NCBI GenBank assembly: GCA_964354255.1
Contig: CAYGYX010000007.1
Location: 1-54,685, forward strand
Origin: VGBK01 sp964354255
GTDB lineage: Bacteria; Actinomycetota; Acidimicrobiia; Spongiisociales; UBA11373
DNA: 54,685 bases
Reading direction: 5' to 3'
Within the stretch, counting starts at the first letter, position 1; each line of letters opens with the position of its first letter. A program made the position numbers and the translations under genes. This document shows positions 51,416 to 54,685 of the stretch, in pieces. The notes beneath the pieces are model-generated. The model had not been told where the DNA came from. It worked only from the letters and a program-made list of their open reading frames with translations, and searched no databases.

Positions 51416-52441
51416 ATGACGGTCGACGCGCGCCCAAGCGGCGAGTCGTCGGCTCAGCCCGAGGCAGGCCGAGGCCCGACGGGTTGGCTTGGTCTGATGA
51501 ACAAGCCCGTCGTCAAGTGGCCGGCCGCCCTCGCGGTGCTCGCTGTCTTGGTGGCCTTCTGGACTATCGCCCGGCAGTCCCTGGTGATCGGGGTGGTGTC
51601 CGACGCCCCGCTGGTGTTGGCGGCCATCGGCTTCGCCCTCCTGTACCGCCTGACCGGGTTGATCAACGTGGCCTACTCCGAGACCGTCACCATGGGCGCC
51701 TACATCGGCATGTGGGTCAACACCACCTTCGGGCTCAACTTCTATGTGACCCTCATCCCGACGGCGATCCTCACCGGGCTGTTCAGCGTGCTCACCTACT
51801 TCGCCATCTTCCGGCCGGCGAAGCTGCGCAACGTGGGGGTCGTGGAGACGATCATCATCTCCTTCGGGCTCTCGATCTTCCTCCGGTACGGCCTCCAGTT
51901 CGTCTTCGGGTTCGAGTTCCGCTACTACGACGTACCGGTCCAGAAGAGCCTCTCCGTGCTCGGGGTGGGGGTGAGCCCCTTCCGGCTCACCGCGCTGGGA
52001 GTGACTCTGGCCCTCTCCCTGCTGCTGATCTGGTTCATCCGGAAGTCCCGGGTGGGAGTCAGGATCCGGGCCCTGGCCGGCGATGAGAAGCTGGCGCAGG
52101 TGAGCGGTATTAACCCGCTGGCCACGACCGTGCTCATCTGGTTCGTCGCCGGGGTGGCCGGCGGTCTGGCCGGGGCGTTCTACGGGGTGAATACCTCCTG
52201 CCGGGCGTGGCTCGGGTGGGATCAGTTCCTCTTCATTCTCCTGGTTGTCCTCATCGGTGGGGCGAGAGGGATCAGCGGGGTCCTGTTCGCCGGGCTGGCT
52301 ACCGGCGTCGCTCTCTCCTTCCTGGAGCTGGTGCCGGGGCTCAAGACCACACCGGTCTATGCGCAGGTGATCGTGATCGCCCTGTTCATGGTGATCCTGA
52401 AGGTGCGGGGGAACCGGCTGATCGAGACGGGGAAGGTGTAG
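51416..52441 (+). CDS. livH: ABC transporter permease, LivH type
   Basis: 341 aa with an N-terminal cytoplasmic extension of about 40 residues before the membrane helices. LivH-family patterns: GLINVAYSETVTMGAYIGM, VVETIIISFGLSIFL, and the cytoplasmic RKSRVGVRIRALAGDEKLAQ that contacts the ATPases. Exports or imports branched-chain amino acids, or amides such as urea; the substrate protein is not in the window. Followed by livM after 5 bp. Confidence 0.9.
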   Translation: MTVDARPSGESSAQPEAGRGPTGWLGLMNKPVVKWPAALAVLAVLVAFWTIARQSLVIGVVSDAPLVLAAIGFALLYRLTGLINVAYSETVTMGAYIGMWVNTTFGLNFYVTLIPTAILTGLFSVLTYFAIFRPAKLRNVGVVETIIISFGLSIFLRYGLQFVFGFEFRYYDVPVQKSLSVLGVGVSPFRLTALGVTLALSLLLIWFIRKSRVGVRIRALAGDEKLAQVSGINPLATTVLIWFVAGVAGGLAGAFYGVNTSCRAWLGWDQFLFILLVVLIGGARGISGVLFAGLATGVALSFLELVPGLKTTPVYAQVIVIALFMVILKVRGNRLIETGKV

Positions 52442-52446
52442 GTGCC

Positions 52447-53558
52447 ATGAGTCTCGACTGGCTTTCGCATTACACCGTCACGGTCCTGATCCTCATCTTC
52501 ACCACTATGGGGCTGGCGCTGCTGCTCCACCTGCAGTTGGGGCTGACGGGGATCGGCAACTTCGGCCTCGTCGGCTTCTACGGGGTGGGGATGTACGCGT
52601 TTGGGATGTTCCTGGTCCACGTCCCCTGGCCGGAGAGCTGGGGGATGCTCATCCCCTTCTTCCTCTCGCTCCTTCTGGCGACGGTGGCGGCCGGCCTGGC
52701 CGGGCTGCTGGTGGGCTGGCTGATCGTCGGCCTCGACGCCGACGGCATCCTCCTCGGCACGCTCGGGTTCGCCGCCATCGTCTACGGCCTGTCGCAAACC
52801 AATCGCGACTGGACCGGCGGGGCCGAAGGCATGGGTACCGCCGACTTCCCCTACGACGTCGGCTCGCAGAAGGCGAACACCCTGCTGTGGCTGGGCATCC
52901 TGTTGGTGGTGGTGGCCCTCATCCTGTTCNNNNNNNNNNNNNNNNNNNNNNNNNNNNNNNNNNNNNNNNNNNNNNNNNNNNNNNNNNNNNNNNNNNNNNN
53001 NNNNNNNNNNNNNNNNNNNNNNNNNNNNNGAACACCCTGCTGTGGCTGGGCATCCTGTTGGTGGTGGTGGCCCTCATCCTGTTCTACGTCATTCGGGTGC
53101 ACCGGTCCCCATACGGCCGTCTGCTGATCGCCACCGGGCAGAACGAGGCTCTGGCCCGCAGCCTGGGCAAGCCCACCTTCCGCGCCAAGCTGGTGATGTT
53201 CGCTACTTCGTCGGCAGCGATGGGCCTGCTGGGGGCGTTGTACGGGGTCATGCTCCACTACATGAGACCGGTGGAGTTGCTGATCACGGTCACGCTGGCC
53301 GCCATGGTGGGCCTGGTGGTGGGAGGCGCGGCCCGGTCGTGGGGCGCGGTGGTCGGCGTGCTCCTGGTGGGAGTGCTGTTCGAACTCGCGTTCATGGTTT
53401 GGATCCCGTTCCCCACCGAGTGGCGCAGGCAGGCGCTGCCGGTGATCCGCCAGATGCTGTACGGGGCCACGCTGATCCTCGTGCTCATGACCCGGCCGCT
53501 GGGCATCCTCGGCCGGATGCGGCGGGACAAGATGGTCAGGAGGCCCAGCGGTGGCTGA
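52447..53558 (+). CDS. livM: ABC transporter permease, LivM type (interrupted by assembly gap)
   Basis: The left part (161 codons, 52447-52929) and right part (from 53085, 158 codons) join in frame when the 100 N and one copy of the 55-bp flanking repeat are removed, giving an intact 318-aa LivM. Signatures: LQLGLTGIGNFGLVGFYGVG, SPYGRLLIATGQNEALARSL and GGAARSWGAVVGVLL. Coordinates include the gap. The C-terminal 8 bp overlap livG. Confidence 0.88.
52875..52929 (+). repeat. 55-bp sequence repeated across the N gap, left copy
   Basis: Identical to 53030-53084. Lies at the end of the left contig inside livM; an assembly overlap, not a biological repeat. Confidence 0.9.
52930..53029. other. 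100-N scaffold gap
   Basis: Exactly 100 N. The flanks are the same 55 bp, so the real distance is most likely minus 55 bp and no sequence is missing. Confidence 0.9.
53030..53084 (+). repeat. 55-bp sequence repeated across the N gap, right copy
   Basis: Identical to 52875-52929. Confidence 0.9.
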
Positions 53559-54354
53559 AGGCACTGCCGTGCTCACCTCTCGCCCCACCATTCGCGTGGA
53601 GGGCGCGGTCAAGTCCTTCGACGGGCGGGTCGTGGTGGACGTCGCCGACCTCACCCTGGGGCGGAACCCGATCGAGGGTCTGATCGGGCCCAACGGCGCC
53701 GGGAAGACCACCCTGATGCGGATGATCATGCATTCGGCCAAGCTCGACCGGGGGAAGATCACCTTCTTCGATCCGGAAGGGCCCCGGGGTGGTGTAGTGC
53801 TCTCGTCCCGACCCGCCCACGCCATCGCCCGGATGGGGGTAGTCAAGACGAACCAGGTGATCCAGGATTTCGAGCAGCTGACGATCTGGGATTCACTGCT
53901 GCTGGCCGCTTCCCGGGCGCGGGATGAGCGGGCCTACGGGATCTACCGCGAGCGGCGGGTGTGGTCTGAGTACGGCGACGAGATCCAGGCGTACCTGGAC
54001 CTGCTGCCGTTCGACAACCCCTACGGCTTCGCCGGGTCGGCGGGCGAGAAGAAGCTCCTGGACATCATCCGCTGCCTGCTGCTGCGGCCCAAGCTGCTGC
54101 TGCTCGACGAGCCCACTGCCGGCCTGCCGGTGGGCATGCGGGAGCGGGTGATGGGACTGATCAGGAAGAAGGCCGCCGAGGAGAACGTGTCGGTGGTGAT
54201 CGTGGAGCACGACCTGAACGTGATCTGGAATCTCAGCGACTACGTTCACTTCATGGCGGAGGGGAGCGTGGTGTTGCAGGGCGACCCGGCTTGGATCCGC
54301 GAGCACGCGACCGTGGTGGAGAAGTACCTGGGCAAAGGCCATGTTGGAAGCTAA
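53551..54354 (+). CDS. livG: ABC transporter ATP-binding protein, LivG type
   Basis: 267 aa from GTG 53551. Walker A GPNGAGKTT, Q-loop region VVKTNQVIQDFEQLTIWD, Walker B LLLLDEPTAGL and H-loop VIVEHD. The ABC signature, LSGGQ in most LivG, reads GSAGEKK (FAGSAGEKKLLDIIRCLL), a marked change. Energises the LivHM permease with LivF. Overlaps livM and livF. Confidence 0.9.
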   Translation: MAEGTAVLTSRPTIRVEGAVKSFDGRVVVDVADLTLGRNPIEGLIGPNGAGKTTLMRMIMHSAKLDRGKITFFDPEGPRGGVVLSSRPAHAIARMGVVKTNQVIQDFEQLTIWDSLLLAASRARDERAYGIYRERRVWSEYGDEIQAYLDLLPFDNPYGFAGSAGEKKLLDIIRCLLLRPKLLLLDEPTAGLPVGMRERVMGLIRKKAAEENVSVVIVEHDLNVIWNLSDYVHFMAEGSVVLQGDPAWIREHATVVEKYLGKGHVGS

Positions 54355-54685
54355 GGGCATCCGCAGCGGCTATCGCGGGGTGACGGTGGTCAAGGGCATC
54401 GACCTCAGCGTCGGCCACGAGGTCTTCGCCATCCTGGGGGCCAACGGGGCGGGGAAGACCACCCTGCTGGCCACCCTGGCCCGGCTGATCCCGTTGATGG
54501 ACGGGGAGATCTGGTTCGACGGCCAGGACATCTCTCGCGTGCCGCCGTGGGTGAGCGCGGCACGGGGCATCGGCTACGTTCCCCAGGAGAAGGGCATCTT
54601 CCCCGATCTGACCGTGCTGGAGAACCTGCACGTGGGGGGGATGATCGGCAGCCGCTCGCCGGACGAACGGATCGACGAGGTCATC
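54341..54685 (+). CDS. livF: ABC transporter ATP-binding protein, LivF type, 3' end missing
   Basis: 115 codons before the window end, from ATG 54341 inside the livG 3' end. Walker A ILGANGAGKTTLL and the Q-loop GYVPQEKGIFPDLTVLENL are LivF-like. Walker B and signature lie beyond the window. Confidence 0.92.
   Translation, partial: MLEAKGIRSGYRGVTVVKGIDLSVGHEVFAILGANGAGKTTLLATLARLIPLMDGEIWFDGQDISRVPPWVSAARGIGYVPQEKGIFPDLTVLENLHVGGMIGSRSPDERIDEVI

Overview
The window is high-GC DNA from an actinobacterium, most likely a deep-branching, Acidimicrobiia-like member of Actinomycetota. The evidence is the hrcA-dnaJ-bldD-phoH order, a BldD-type regulator, F420-type luciferase-like and DUF222/HNH proteins, a SigK/RskA pair, and many start codons 6-7 nt after a TANNNT -10 box. 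The exact taxon cannot be fixed from sequence alone. The assembly is draft: a 100-N gap in livM is flanked on both sides by the same 55-bp sequence.

Layout. 1-2.7 kb: 3' part of tRNA-Ala(GGC), a 4-hydroxybutyryl-CoA dehydratase-like gene and its LacI-family neighbour. 3-11 kb: leuS, CAAX protease, comEA, comEC, holA, and opposite them greA and rpsT. 11.3-22.9 kb: a long co-directional housekeeping run lepA-hemW, hrcA-dnaJ, bldD-like, phoH-pgpH-ybeY-corC-era, mostly with 4-bp ATGA/GTGA overlaps. 22.9-25.7 kb (minus): ASCH protein, MBL hydrolase, a frameshifted GNAT gene and a beta-hydroxyacid dehydrogenase. 25.9-28.7 kb: recO-uppS-glyS. 28.7-34.7 kb: DUF222/HNH protein, a hairpin repeat, DinB-like protein, thrC-hom divergent from thrB, and a lipoprotein. 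34.8-38.5 kb: small GRAM-like protein, dnaG-rpoD, YtxH-like protein, tRNA-Asn.

38.5-40.3 kb is the accessory patch: small genes and gene fragments lie between the intact tRNA-Asn and a degenerate full-length copy of it. After it come VapBC (with a 16-bp palindrome upstream) and an LLM-class oxidoreductase. 42-45 kb holds a SigK/RskA-type sigma and anti-sigma pair divergent from a DUF4397 surface protein and a class-F-like sortase; the divergent gap carries a SigK-like promoter. 45-48.4 kb (minus): a Gfo/Idh oxidoreductase followed by an archaeal-type GAPDH and an archaeal-type PGK. 48.6-51.4 kb: a second RpoD-like sigma factor, a conserved small protein, tRNA-Met(CAU)-type, and a gene broken by an in-frame TGA. 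51.4 kb to the end: branched-chain amino-acid-type ABC transporter genes livH, livM, livG and livF (cut by the window end).

The most interesting points are the SigK-like surface-protein/sortase locus with its candidate promoter and bracketing inverted repeat, the archaeal-type gap-pgk pair, a BldD homologue that keeps the c-di-GMP signature with a BldD-box-like core before its own start, the degenerate tRNA-Asn copy bordering broken genes, and the repeated leaderless promoter layout.
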